A stretch of 64,000 nt of DNA from HGM04593 sp045646845 (GTDB lineage Bacteria > Bacteroidota > Bacteroidia > Bacteroidales > Bacteroidaceae): positions 174,099-238,098 of the forward strand of contig JAZRLO010000001.1 of NCBI GenBank assembly GCA_045646845.1. Reading direction: 5' to 3'. The notes beneath the pieces are model-generated. The model had not been told where the DNA came from, made no database searches, and was given only the letters and a program-made list of their open reading frames with translations. The number at the start of each line of letters is the position of its first letter. Within the stretch, counting starts at the first letter, position 1. The position numbers were made by a program, and so were the translations under genes. This document shows positions 45,547 to 56,300 of the stretch, in pieces.

Positions 45547-46475
45547 AACTCTCCCTCTTAGAGTACCCGTAGGGGGTGGGAGTTAATCATATTTATTGGT
45601 GGTTAGCTATGCTATGCAGTTGTTTGTTAAACTCCCTCCGCTTCGCTCGTCCCTCTTCATTAAGAGGGACAGTATTTTTCATTGCTTTTTATTATGGTAA
45701 ATAACTCTCCCTCTTAGTGAAGAGGGAGTACCCGCAGGGGGTAGGAGTTAATCATATTTGTCGGTGGTTAGCTATGCTATGCAGTTGTTTGTTAAACTCC
45801 CTCCGCTTCGCTCGTCCCTCTTCATTAAGAGGGACAGTGTTTTTTTTTTTTGTTGGTTTGCTATGCAGTTTTTTATCAAACTCCCTCCGCTTTGCTCGTT
45901 CCTCTTCATTAAGAGGGACAGTATTTTTCATTGCTTTTTATTATGGTAAAAAACTCTCCCTCTTCGCTAAGAGGGACAGTATTATTATTGCTTTTTATTT
46001 ATGTAAAAAACTCTCCCTCTTAGTGAAGAGGGAGTACCCGTAGGGGGTAGGAGTTAATCATATTTGTTGGTAGTTGCTATGCTGTTGTTTGTTAAACTCC
46101 CTCCGCTTCGCTCGTCCCTTTTCATTAAGAGGGACAGTATTTTCATTGCTTTTTATTTATGTAAACAACTCTCCCTCTTTGTGAAGAGGGAGTACCCGCA
46201 GGGGGTAGGAGTTAATCATATTTGTTGGTAGTTGGGTTGGGTATGGCAGTTGTTTATCAAACTCCCTCCCAGGCTTTGCCTCTCGCCCCTCTTCGTTAAG
46301 AGGGACAGTATTATTATTGCTTTTTATTTATGTAAACAACTCTCCCTCTTTGTGAAGAGGGAGTACCCGTAGGGGGTGGGAGTTAATCATATTTGTTGGT
46401 GGTTGGCTATGCAGTTTTTTGTCAAACTCCCTCCGCTTCGCTCGTCCCTCTTCGTTAAGAGGGACAGTATTTTTT
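45547..46475. repeat. Array of REP-like palindromic repeats (about six composite units)
   Basis: Composite units start at about 45547, 45703, 45952, 46009, 46167 and 46338. A full unit is about 156-171 bp: a hairpin CTCCCTCTTAGTGAAGAGGG with a tail GAGTACCCGTAGGGGGTGGG, a spacer, then the same element inverted (tail CTCCCTCCGCTTCGCTCG, hairpin CCCTCTTCATTAAGAGGG). Units at 45952 and around 45843 are truncated. No gene occurs between ssrA and the HD gene; short ORFs here are translations of the repeat. Confidence 0.9.
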
Positions 46476-46546
46476 ATTGCATGATATTACGCCGCAAATG
46501 CAAACAAATCTAAGGCTCATTAATAGGGACAGTATTATTGGAGGCA

Positions 46547-47191
46547 TTATATTATGCTTGCTGTTACCTCTTTATATATCTCTTCCAACCTGCTCCGCAG
46601 TCCCTTGGTATCATCAATAAGTGTGCGGAATTGTTGCAGATTCTCTGCATTGTCCGACTCGGGAATCCACAACTTCAGGTACCCTCCACGGCCATATTTC
46701 TCCTTTATGTGCTGTACGGCACGTTCAATGTGCTCTGCTCCCGTTAGCGTAGGGTAGTGCGAGAGTCCATACTGTATTGTGCGTCTCATAATGGTGGTGG
46801 ATTCGATGATGCGGTCTGCTTCTGCAACGATTTTGCCATATATGGTGCGTGGCGGCATCTTGTTCGATGCGCGGTGGTCTTCAACAGCATCGGCCATTAT
46901 CTCTATCTGCTCTGCGGTGAAGAACTGTTTCAGCCTCTCATCCTCGCGTACAATGCGTGCCGATTCGGTATGATGCTTTTCGCGCCCCCTCTCCAGTCCC
47001 AGGTCGTGGTAGGCGGCAATGGTATATACCATCTGCATATCAACGTCGTATTGCTGTGCCAGCCTTAGACTGTTCGACATTACAGTAAAGGCATGCCGGC
47101 AGTCGTGTGCCTTGTCAAAGGCTTCATATCGTGGCAATATTTCGCCTTCTACATGGTTTATCAGTTCTGCTGAAAGATGTGGCTTGTCCAT
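46547..47191 (-). CDS. HD-domain metal-dependent phosphohydrolase
   Basis: A 214-aa cytoplasmic protein with an HD fold: HDCRHAFTVMSNSLRLAQ (first His), IAAYHDLGLERGREKHHTESA (His-Asp pair, then further His) and ADAVEDHRASNKMP / IVAEADRI (Asp). Length and motif spacing match small HD hydrolases (YfbR/YpgQ-like), whose substrates are nucleotides in known cases. The substrate here is unknown. Its ATG is only 12 bp beyond the rny terminator, so it may be read by readthrough from rny. Confidence 0.85.
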   Translation of the reverse strand: MDKPHLSAELINHVEGEILPRYEAFDKAHDCRHAFTVMSNSLRLAQQYDVDMQMVYTIAAYHDLGLERGREKHHTESARIVREDERLKQFFTAEQIEIMADAVEDHRASNKMPPRTIYGKIVAEADRIIESTTIMRRTIQYGLSHYPTLTGAEHIERAVQHIKEKYGRGGYLKLWIPESDNAENLQQFRTLIDDTKGLRSRLEEIYKEVTASII

Positions 47192-47202
47192 TTTGTAGCA
47201 TT

Positions 47203-47236
47203 AAAAAAGTGCGATATATTTTCATATACCGCACTT
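47203..47236 (-). terminator. Terminator after rny
   Basis: On the minus strand an AAGTGCGGTATAT-type stem with its complement (one wobble) is followed by T6, between the rny stop (47254) and the HD gene ATG (47191). Confidence 0.8.
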
Positions 47237-47253
47237 GTTGTTATGTGTTGGAA

Positions 47254-48795
47254 TTATCGTGCGTAGTTTACTGCACGTGTCTCGCGGATGACGGTAATCT
47301 TCACCTGGCCGGGGTAGGTCATCTCATCCTGAATCTTCTTGGCAATCTCGCCCGACAGCAACTCTGTCTGCTTGTCGTCAATCTTGTCGGCACCCACGAT
47401 TACGCGCAACTCGCGACCTGCCTGTATTGCGTATGTCTTTGTTACGCCGGGGTATGACATTGCAAGCTGTTCGAGGTCGTGGAGTCGCTTGATGTATGCC
47501 TCTACGATTTCGCGGCGTGCGCCGGGACGTGCACCTGAGATTGCGTCACAAACCTGTACGATAGGAGCGATGAGGCTTGTCATCTCAACCTCGTCGTGGT
47601 GTGCGCCGATGGCATTGCATATGTCGGGTTTCTCCTTGAACTTCTCGGCAATCTTCATACCATACTCTGCGTGCGGCAGTTCGGTCTCCTCATCGGGCAC
47701 CTTACCTATGTCGTGCAACAGTCCGGCACGTTTTGCTTTCTTGGGGTTAAGTCCAAGCTCGGCAGCCATGATGGCGCAGAGGTTTGCTGTCTCACGTGCG
47801 TGCTGCAGCAGGTTCTGGCCGTATGAAGAACGGTACTTCATCTTACCTATTATGCGGATGAGTTCGGGGTGCATACCATGGATTCCAAGGTCGATGGTAG
47901 TGCGCTTACCGGTCTCTATAATCTCCTCTTCTATCTGCTTCTTCACTTTTGCCACAACCTCCTCGATGCGTGCCGGGTGTATGCGTCCGTCGGCAACGAG
48001 CTGGTGCAGCGCAAGGCGTGCTATTTCGCGGCGTACAGGGTCGAATGCGCTGAGAACAATTGCTTCGGGTGTGTCGTCAACGACAATTTCAACGCCGGTA
48101 GCAGCCTCGAGTGCGCGGATGTTGCGTCCTTCGCGGCCGATGATGCGGCCCTTCATCTCGTCGTTCTCTATGTGGAATACCGTTACAGAGTTCTCGATGG
48201 CGGTTTCGGTGGCAACACGCTGTATTGTCTGTATCACAATCTTCTTTGCCTCCTTGTTCGCTGTCATCTTGGCATCATCGATGATGTCGTTGATGTAAGA
48301 CGCAGCCTCGCTCTTGGCCTCCTCCTTCAGTGACTCGACAAGACGCTCCTTTGCCTCCTCGGCCGACAGGCCGCTGATTGTCTCTAACTTCTCGCGCTCC
48401 TGTGCGTGGAGCTTATCAAGTTCTTCCTGTCTGCGCTCAAGCACTCCCTTCTGTGCCTCAAGGTTCTCTTTGAAGTTGTCCAACTCATTCTTGCGGCGTT
48501 GCAGGTCTTCGTTGCGCTGGTTGAACTGTACCTCACGTTGTTTGAGGTTGTGCTCAGCCTGCTGAATCTTGTTGCTGCGCTGTGAGATTTCCTTTTCAAG
48601 TTCAGCCTTCTTGTTGAGGAACTTCTCCTTTACTTCGAGCAACTTGTTCTTTTTTATCACCTCGGCCTCCTTGTGTGCATCGTCAATGATGCTCTGGCGT
48701 TTTGCCTTAAGGCCGAACTTGTTAATCAGAAACTGTACGACGATGCCTATGACCAATCCTACAGCCAATCCGATGAATAAATTTGTGGTTACCAT
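47254..48795 (-). CDS. rny: Ribonuclease Y
   Basis: Membrane-anchored endoribonuclease that initiates mRNA decay. The 513-aa protein has an N-terminal TM (LFIGLAVGLVIGIVVQFLI), a long coiled coil (about 30-200), a KH domain (MKGRIIGREGRNIRALEAATGVE) and an HD domain (GLLHDIGKVPDEETELPHAEYG; GAHHDEVE). Length and domain order are standard. The 113-bp gap to zapA holds a strongly structured element that may be an ncRNA or leader. Confidence 0.96.
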   Translation of the reverse strand: MVTTNLFIGLAVGLVIGIVVQFLINKFGLKAKRQSIIDDAHKEAEVIKKNKLLEVKEKFLNKKAELEKEISQRSNKIQQAEHNLKQREVQFNQRNEDLQRRKNELDNFKENLEAQKGVLERRQEELDKLHAQEREKLETISGLSAEEAKERLVESLKEEAKSEAASYINDIIDDAKMTANKEAKKIVIQTIQRVATETAIENSVTVFHIENDEMKGRIIGREGRNIRALEAATGVEIVVDDTPEAIVLSAFDPVRREIARLALHQLVADGRIHPARIEEVVAKVKKQIEEEIIETGKRTTIDLGIHGMHPELIRIIGKMKYRSSYGQNLLQHARETANLCAIMAAELGLNPKKAKRAGLLHDIGKVPDEETELPHAEYGMKIAEKFKEKPDICNAIGAHHDEVEMTSLIAPIVQVCDAISGARPGARREIVEAYIKRLHDLEQLAMSYPGVTKTYAIQAGRELRVIVGADKIDDKQTELLSGEIAKKIQDEMTYPGQVKITVIRETRAVNYAR

Positions 48796-48819
48796 AATTA
48801 GTTATAAATTTATATATAA

Positions 48820-48908
48820 TAAAACGCATCGCAGTATCATGGCCGGCACCATTTGTGCTGGTCTTGAAAATACGGCAATGCGTGAAACTGCAATAAAGCA
48901 GGGTCCTG
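48820..48908 (-). ncRNA. Structured zapA-rny intergenic element; possible 6S RNA or rny leader
   Basis: On the minus strand ACGCATTGCCGTAT (48883 downward) pairs with ATACTGCGATGCGT (ending 48824) with matching mismatches. An inner AGCAC/GGTGC hairpin lies between them, and CTGCTTTATTGCAG forms a second hairpin upstream. The arm arrangement (closing stem, interior bubble, apical stem) and location beside zapA recall 6S RNA. The gap is short for the usual about 180 nt, so this is tentative. Confidence 0.4.
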
Positions 48909-49202
48909 TTATTTCTCCTTGAGCGCTGTGCTTACAAGGCGGCTGAGTTCGTTTATCTTGTGCATAACCTCGGCCGATGTGGATGTGTTCCCATCCTTTA
49001 TCGCGGTGTATGCTATGTCCAGAGCTGCCATGGTCATTACCCTGACTCCTCCTTCTCCTTTGAACGGCTCTTTATATATCGACAGCGTTTCGTTCACCAT
49101 TTTGGCAGCCTGTCTGTAATAAGGCTCCTCGCTTGCCTTTATGGTAAGCGGGTACGATGTACCGTCTATTATAAGGTTTATTCCCAAATCTCTATCTTCC
49201 AT
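48909..49202 (-). CDS. zapA: Cell division protein ZapA
   Basis: A 97-aa FtsZ-ring stabiliser. The N-terminal beta-hairpin (LGINLIIDGTSYPLTIKASEEPYYRQAAKMVNE) is followed by a helical coiled-coil C terminus (EVMHKINELSRLVSTAL). The ATG at 49202 is chosen over an upstream TTG. It is preceded on the same strand by a small coiled-coil gene ending 25 bp upstream. Confidence 0.88.
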   Translation of the reverse strand: MEDRDLGINLIIDGTSYPLTIKASEEPYYRQAAKMVNETLSIYKEPFKGEGGVRVMTMAALDIAYTAIKDGNTSTSAEVMHKINELSRLVSTALKEK

Positions 49203-49227
49203 ATGCAAAGTCTCCCTTAGGATAATA

Positions 49228-49521
49228 TCATTTCTTTAGCGACTCGATGCATCGGTCGATTTCACGCACCAGCTTGGATATCCTCTCCTTGGTCTCCTCA
49301 ATGCCGGAACTTCCAAGTGATATTACCCTTGCCTGTTTCAAGTCGTTGTAGTTCTTTTCGAGTGCAGTACAGCGCAGTTGCAGTTCCTTGAGCAGGTTTT
49401 CCTTCTCCTCAATCTTGCGTGCAAGTTCGTTGTTCAGTTCCTCTTTATGCCTGAACTCATGCACGAGCCTGTGGAGCTTGTTCTCAAAATCTGCAATAAT
49501 TGTCCTGTCCTTCTCTGTCAT
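49228..49521 (-). CDS. Small coiled-coil protein upstream of zapA
   Basis: A 97-aa, highly charged helical protein (ENKLHRLVHEFRHKEELNNELARKIEEKENLLKELQLRC) predicted to be one long coiled coil, with no signal peptide. The gene pair with zapA suggests a role in division (a ZapB-like partner is one idea), inferred from context only. Confidence 0.8.
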   Translation of the reverse strand: MTEKDRTIIADFENKLHRLVHEFRHKEELNNELARKIEEKENLLKELQLRCTALEKNYNDLKQARVISLGSSGIEETKERISKLVREIDRCIESLKK

Positions 49522-49660
49522 AATACAACAATCATTTTACAAATATAGGAGATTTTTTGTGAAATGTGAAAGAATCGTCGAAAATTTTTAGCAAGAATAT
49601 AGCGTCTATACTATAATACGGTGGATGAGTGAACATCCCTCGTAGCTGATTTTATTAATT

Positions 49661-49900
49661 TAAAGACAGAAGAACATAAGTACATAAGGGCGCGGTTTTC
49701 GTTTCCCATGATGGATGATTCGATTCTTTCTGCTATTAGATATAGCGTTGGAAATTTTCCAACTTAAAAGAAATTACCTCTGCAGTAAGGTGAAAACTCG
49801 TTTTCCCATTACTGCAGAGGTAATTTCTTCTTTGTCGCAAGTGAAACTGTGCGACGCGCTTATCTGATAGCAGAAAGTCTCTTCTGTTCTTTTGTCTAAA
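49661..49900. repeat. Multi-hairpin repeat, copy A (MITE- or attC-like)
   Basis: Ends: AGACAGAAGAACA (49664-49676) and TGTTCTTTTGTCT (49885-49897), inverted. Inside: closing stem CTTTCTGCTATTAGATA (49726-49742) with TATCTGATAGCAGAAAG (49861-49877); hairpin GTTGGAAATTTTCCAAC (49747-49763); a 21-bp stem (49768-49788 with 49809-49829) capped by GAAAACTCGTTTTC; hairpin GTCGCAAGT-GAA-ACTGTGCGAC (49834-49855); then GCGCTTATCT. No ORF is credible here. Confidence 0.85.
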
Positions 49901-49917
49901 ATAATAAAAGTCGTGTA

Positions 49918-49956
49918 CAAAAACGACGTTGCAAGCCTTTGAGGGCCTGCAACGTC
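49918..49956 (-). terminator. Terminator after the 58-aa peptide gene
   Basis: On the minus strand GACGTTGCAGGCC / GGCTTGCAACGTC, then GTTTTTG, 23 bp after the stop. Confidence 0.8.
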
Positions 49957-49978
49957 AATATTAGAGTGTGGCGGAATA

Positions 49979-50155
49979 TTACATGTTCCCCCAGATGTTC
50001 TCCCAGTCACCGCGGTGTCCGCCTGAGAGCTGGATATCTTCATCTTCATCGGGATTTACAGTTTCTCCATTACCTCCCATGTAGATGGACGCTTTGAGTA
50101 TTGGCGCAGTCTCGACTTCAATAAATTCGATTGCCGGTTTAATATATCGTTTCAT
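49979..50155 (-). CDS. 58-aa acidic small protein, no signal peptide
   Basis: An ATG-TAA frame between the giant exoenzyme gene and a good terminator. Its layout is a basic start (MKRYIKPAIEFIEVETAPIL), a Gly/Asn-rich centre (SIYMGGNGETVNPDEDEDIQL) and an end rich in Gly/His/Trp (GGHRGDWENIWGN). Short proteins of this type occur in Bacteroidales genomes. The split of a conserved front from a variable tail recalls a leader/core precursor peptide, but no modifying enzyme is adjacent. The gene is too short for most ORF finders and is supported by its start context, terminator and strand. Confidence 0.6.
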   Translation of the reverse strand: MKRYIKPAIEFIEVETAPILKASIYMGGNGETVNPDEDEDIQLSGGHRGDWENIWGNM

Positions 50156-50183
50156 AGTAGTGATATTTTTTCTTCTTGGTTTT

Positions 50184-50313
50184 TGAGACCCTTCGCTTGG
50201 GTTAGTTCGCTACGCTCATCGAGAACATCTTTTGATATTTTCATTAATGTATGGTCAGGGTGACAAATATCGCGTAATTGTCATGCTGAACGCAGTGAAG
50301 TATCTCTATATTT
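50184..50313. repeat. Dispersed intergenic repeat after the giant gene
   Basis: Contains TGCTGAACGCAGTGAAG and CTTCGCTTGGGTTAGTTCGC / TACGCTCATCGAGAAC, typical of the dispersed sequence also seen at 28961-29010. No gene is seen in this 130-bp stretch. Confidence 0.5.
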
Positions 50314-53300
50314 TTACTTTATCCAAACCTTTTTACCATTTACAATGTAGATGCCGGGCTCGGTAATCTCGCTAAGCTTGCGACCCTGTAGGTCGTAGAT
50401 TGTATCCTCAAGCTCTGTCTCAAACTCGTCAATTCCGGTTGTTTCCTCATCGTCATAGACAAAGCGGAAACCAGTGCCTTTCTTCAACTGTTCACCGAAC
50501 CAATCATCGGTTACCGGCAAGTATGCCTTGTGGCTGTTGTTGGTGAAGCGGACAGTTGTAGCATTTGTGTTGTTGTCAAGATAAGAGTTCTTTGCAACAG
50601 GGTAGAGACCAACCTTGCCCTCTCTGTTTGCAAGGATATATGCATCCTCAGTTATCTTGGTCTTTGCAACAGTACCGCTAAGCACATTGCCAACAGCCTC
50701 GGCTCTTGCAGCGTCGTTGTTCTCAACAATGTCGAAGTAGTATGTACCCTCAGCACCCTTGATGATTACACCTGTGTTTGCCGGGATAATACCATTCTTC
50801 AGGCTTGTCATCCAAGCGTATGTCTCAATGCCCGGGATGTCCTCAGCCTTGAGAACATATGCCTTCACGCCCTCGGGGATTTCAACTGCAACAGGCGCGT
50901 AGAATGTAGCGTGCAATGCCGAACTTATTGTTACCGGCAATGTCTCAACCTCCTCAAGGACAAAGTTGTGGCTCGTAGCGTGGTCTGCGGGGTTGCTACC
51001 ACAGTGGTCAATAAAGTATGTGGTATTGGTTCCGGATATAACACTGTTTGCGTGCATATAGCTTGGCGCTGCAATTGTCGATGTCTCGCCTGTGGTTGTT
51101 ATTGTGACAGTGCCACTTGCACCAACCTCCTGCAAACCGCGTGCTCCGCCATCCTCTTTTATGTATGTACCCTTGTCGTATGAGAGCAACTTGCTGTCGG
51201 CATAGTAGAAGATTGATGTTGCACCGGTCTCCTGTGTCATAAGCAATGCGTTTGCTTTGCTAGTTACGCCACTGGCCACGCTCTGCATATAGTATCTGTT
51301 AGCTGGAGTCTCGGGCTCTGGAGTTTCACCGCCGCCTTCACCATCACCTCCAACCTGCTGGATTGTTACGGTGAAGTTTTGAATGTCAATACCTTTTTTA
51401 TAAGTGCCATTCATGCCTCCTACGATAGTGAAACTAAAACTAGAAACTTCTAAATTGCTGTCACTTAATGATACACTCTTATTATGAGAAATAGGAGAGC
51501 CATTAAGGGTGATATCTCCATAAGCAACTCCACTGATACTATAACCTGTTATCACATAACCATCCGGCGCAGATACTGTAAATACAACACCAGAACCCGT
51601 ACCATCTACTAAAGAATGCTTGGTTCCATCACTCATTGTGTTGATTCTTTTATGATCATCTCCTGAATTGGCTTTTGAATCCATTCTCAATTGTGGATAG
51701 TCGGTGGATACCCAATAGCTGCTGAAATCTCCTTTACTATTTGGTGTTCCAGTGCTTGGGCTGATTGTATATGTCAGCGTCTCTCCCACAGCCCTTGCCG
51801 CGCCGGCTGCTGCAGCAGCTGCGAAACCGTCATAACCAATGCGGTAGTAAACACCGGCTGTGGCATCCTCAACAGGGAGGAAGTTTGCAATATACTCGGC
51901 ATCCTCCATATTCTCCACATCGGCAATACCGGGGATAGTGTATGGGTTCTCGCTGCTGACAACATCTGTACCCTTTGTCCAGTTTACAAAGTAGTAACCG
52001 GGGTTTGCTGTTGCTGTGATGGTTGCCTCCATATTATGGCCAACCTTTATGGCTGTACCTGTAGAAGTGCCGGATGTTGCCGAAACTGTACCGTAGCTAT
52101 CGTCGTTCGCACGAACGGTGAGGTCGTATGATGCAGGCTCAAAGGTGGCAGTGTAGGTTACATCCTTCTCAATGGTGATGACAAGATTTTGCTCATTGCC
52201 CACTATGTTGCCATTTTCATCTTTCCAAGTTGTTTCGTAGCCATATCTTATCCAAGTGTTTATCATAACCTCGGTTCCCTCTTTCACAACAGCTCTGTTA
52301 CCTGCATCATAGCCCAAAGATGTTCCATCGGAGAGGGTGATTTTAGTAACATATCCTGAACTATTGCTTTTGGGTTCACCTATTACAACACAACCACGGA
52401 AGAAACGTGCCTGGTATGTTGCAGTTTCGGTTGCCTTTACTGTGATAGCAAGATCTTTGCTCACAAGTTCATCGTTCTTGTACCAACCATCGAATAGGTA
52501 GGCCTTCTGGTCGTAGTCGGATGATGCAACAAGTTCAACATCGGCACCTACAACGAAATCGGCATCAGTTGCCCACTCCTGACCAATACCATCGATAATA
52601 GCCTTTACATTACCGCCTACAGCGTTAGTTACAGTTGTGCCGTCGGTCGATGCAACGGTAATGTGTATTGCAACAGTGCCTGTAGGAGCCTCACTGAAGC
52701 GCGCAGTGTAGTTGATGTCGCTTGTAACAGTGAAGGTATAGTTTGTTTCAGCGCTCACCAACTCCTCGCCATTGTACCAACCATCAAATTTATAACCGTC
52801 ATTTGCCTCGGCTGTGAGTGTTACCTCGCTACCATGCTCTGCAGTTGCTGCGCTTGCGCTTGCGCTACCGCCCTCGCCGGCTGTTACATTGATGTTGTAG
52901 ATGTTGATTGCAAAGTTTGCGGTGAGTTCAGTAACATCACCCTTTACTCCGCTTATGGTTACAGTATGCTCAGCGTCGGGGCTCAACTCATCAGTACCCT
53001 TTGTCCAGTTTACAAAGTGGTAACCCTCGGCAGGTACGGCGGCAATTGGGAGCTTGTAATCTGCCGGTGCACGTTTGGTTGTTACACCCTCCTCGCCGTT
53101 GATAGCAGTGAAACCGCCAATCTCGGGGTTGATGGTAATGTTGAGTGTTGGCCAAAGAGAATCGGCTCTAGCTATAGTTATTCCGTACTGACGGAATGTG
53201 TTCAAAGTGATGGTCTCATAGTTTGCCAAAGCATCTTCAATGGCCTGAATCTCACTTGTAACAGTACAGAAACCATTACCTTCACGGAACCACATATAAA

Positions 53301-56300
53301 GTCCCATGCTAAGGTCGAAATATTCTGTATAATAAGCAGGGTCCTCAATTCTTGCCCAACCTCCACGGTGGTCCTTGCTGTTGTAGTGGGTAGCCCAACC
53401 GTATGACGAAGCGGTAGAGCATAGATAACCTGTTGTGCCATCAATCTCTGCTTCAAAGGCAAAGTAGTCAATGAAACTTTCGGTCTTTCTGGCAAATGTA
53501 AATGCTGTAGCATTGGTTTCGTCTGCAAATACAGCATTCTGCACCTTGCCGTTATTGTCACTATCTGTGGCAACGCCTGTCACCTTGATGTATTTGCCTG
53601 TAACTTTGTTCTTTAGTGTAAATGTCAATGATTTATCAACACTGTATATTGCCCAACTGATGGGGTTGTTGCCACTTTCAGTGTTGTATGTGGGGTTATC
53701 ACCGTAGGCAAAGGTGTCATCGTTTATTTTTTCTACCAGTGTAGTTTCGTTTGTGCTTGCCGACAAGTAATTAGGCTTGTTATCCAAGTTTGCAGGGTAA
53801 TAGATGTTGTACCATATTACAGCGTCATCCTCTTTGCCATTGGCTACCTCGAACGGCAATTTCACAGTGTTTGTGTAGGTGTATGATGTACCATTGTCTG
53901 TCAACGTAGCACTATTACCTTCACCAAGAGATTTGATAACCAGGTATTTCTCCATCAACTTGTTGGCAATGGCAGCCGTTGTTACTTCGCCTTCCAAATC
54001 ATCCAACACAAATTCAAAGACATAAGGATTTTGGTTGTTTGAGTTTGTATTGTCGGTCAATGTAACATTGATAACTTTCTTCTCAAAGTTTGCCTCAAGG
54101 CTCAATGCCTCGCTCACAGTAACGGTGTATGGGTTATCGGTGCTTACAACGTCGCTGTTTCTTGCCTCGGCTGTTCTTGCAGCTGCGCTTGCCTGTGCAG
54201 CAGGTCTTGTCCAGTTGACAAAACGATAACCTGGGTTGGCTGTCGCAAGAATTGAAACCGTTGCATTAGCTGGTACAAACTTGTTGTTAATAGTCTCGGC
54301 AGCACTGCCATTTACTGTAATTGACACACTACCGGGAACAGTTTCTGTTTCGTCATCATTTACAGTCAACACAACCTCGCGGTAGCTCTCCTTAACAGTC
54401 TGCACAGTTTCGGTGTGTGTGTTAAGGGTGTTGAGTGGTGTTGTTGCAATGTCATTTATAATAGCCTTGATTGCATTGATGTCGTCATTGTCGGTGTAAT
54501 TGCCATCACCTGCACCAAACTTGGCAACATTTTCTGTCAAAGCATTAATAATAGCCTGGTAGTCGGGAGCTTCAACGAACTTAACCCAAGCACCCTCGTG
54601 ATTTGTACCTGTGTAGTTTGTTGCGTTTGAACGGCTTACAGATGTGTTACATACATAACCGGTAGTGCCATTATAAATAGATTTTATGGCATAGTCACCT
54701 TGGCGGGTACCTGTATCTTTTGTTAGGGTAAATACAGTAGCATTTGTTTCTTCAGTGTAAATGACATTGTCGGCATCTCCACTGCTTACAACGCCATTGA
54801 CTGCCATAAACTTGTCTGTCAACTTGTTCTTGAACTTGAATGTCAAGGTGTTGTTAGCGCTGTAAATAGCCCAACTGAGATTGTCGGCATGGGCAAGTGT
54901 GTTGTATTGGCTTTCGCCGTAATTATAGCCTTCATATACTTTTGATACAAGAGTAGCCTCCTTTGTTGCGGCTCTCATGTAAATAGGATAAAAACCGGGG
55001 TTCAAGTATGCAGGCCAGTAGATATTATGCCAATAAGTGTTCTCCGCATTACTTACCTTGAATGGCAATGTAACGGTGTTGGTGTATGTGTAATATGTGT
55101 CACTGCCCTGCAAGTTACCCTCGCCCAGTTCGGTGATGAATGGGTAGGCTGTCATCAAGGCTGCATCGATTGCTGCAGCATCGCCCGGCAGGTAGTCGAA
55201 CTGGTGAGTGTATGTGTTGCCCTGTGCATCGGTGAGTGTAACATCAACTGTCACTGTCTCAACAACAGCATTGGGGTTAAGGAACTTCTCTCCTGTGATC
55301 TCCTCAATTGTCAAAGGAACATATACCATTGAGTAACCCTTTGTGTAGTCGTTGCCGTAGCAAGGAGCTTCCTCAAAGAAGAGTGCTATTTCGCCGTTTG
55401 CCTGCAGTGCCATTGCGCTGTATGAACTCTGCACTGTGCTCACCTGCTTGCCCATTGTCCAGCCGCTTGCAATTGAAGAAGATGTATATGTCTCGTCGGC
55501 ACTTACCTCCTTGTACCAGATGGTCACATCCTTGCGGTCATACTGTCCGCTACCGCCCTGTGGCTGTGACTGCAACAGAATCTTTGTAGGCTTGCCGTTG
55601 GGGCGCTTTGCATCCAAACAGATGATTTCGCCGTTTGTGGCGTTGCTGCCGCCGTTGTCGCAACCGTTGACAGCTGCATCGCCCCAAGAACCTGCGCCAT
55701 TGGCTTTGTCATCGCCGTATGTGAATACGCGGAACACACGGCCACCACCACGGCGTGCGCTCAGGAGAATCTGTCCGTTAGGCAAAATCTCAACCTTTGG
55801 TTCGTCGCCTTTTGCTACCGGGTTTGTGTTGTCACCACCAAGAATTTTCCAGGTAGCACCAAGATCATCGCTGAATACACCAAAGTTGTTGTAGCCATCT
55901 GTACCGATTCTTACAAGCAAAGCACCATATATGCGCGCATTGCCTGTGCCGTTGAAGTCGGGGTCAACAGCCAATTTACCGCTACCGAAGAATGCCGAAC
56001 CACCGCTTGGGATGAGACTGGTACTCTGTGAGTACATCTTTGTTGTCATCTCCTCAATGGCCCAGGTAGCACCGTTGTCGCTACTATATATACGTGCCAT
56101 CTTGTTGGGGCTGCTTGTTGTTCCTGCAGTGTAAACCACATCACCGGCTGCTGCCATAACAACGATGTTCTGTCCAACGGCAGCAATGGCTGCATCACCG
56201 AATGCACGCAAGTAACTGCCTTCTTTGCTGTTGTCACCGGCTGCAATGGTCTTTGTCTCGCTCCAGGTAGCGCCGTTGTCGGTACTAGTACGCATTACAA

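Noticed and set aside
45381..45572. ORF across the tmRNA 3' end
   Set aside because: It overlaps the tRNA-like domain of ssrA and its terminator.
45717..46043. ORFs within the repeat array after ssrA
   Set aside because: They translate repeated palindromic units (recurring SLRFARPSSLRGT) and vary with unit number; not genes.
45547..46475. CRISPR array in the ssrA downstream region
   Set aside because: Repeats are inverted REP-like pairs with conserved, not unique, spacers.
49774..50049. 91-codon minus-strand ORF over repeat copy A and the small gene
   Set aside because: It runs through the terminator and the structured repeat; the 58-aa frame in the same place has better start and stop context.
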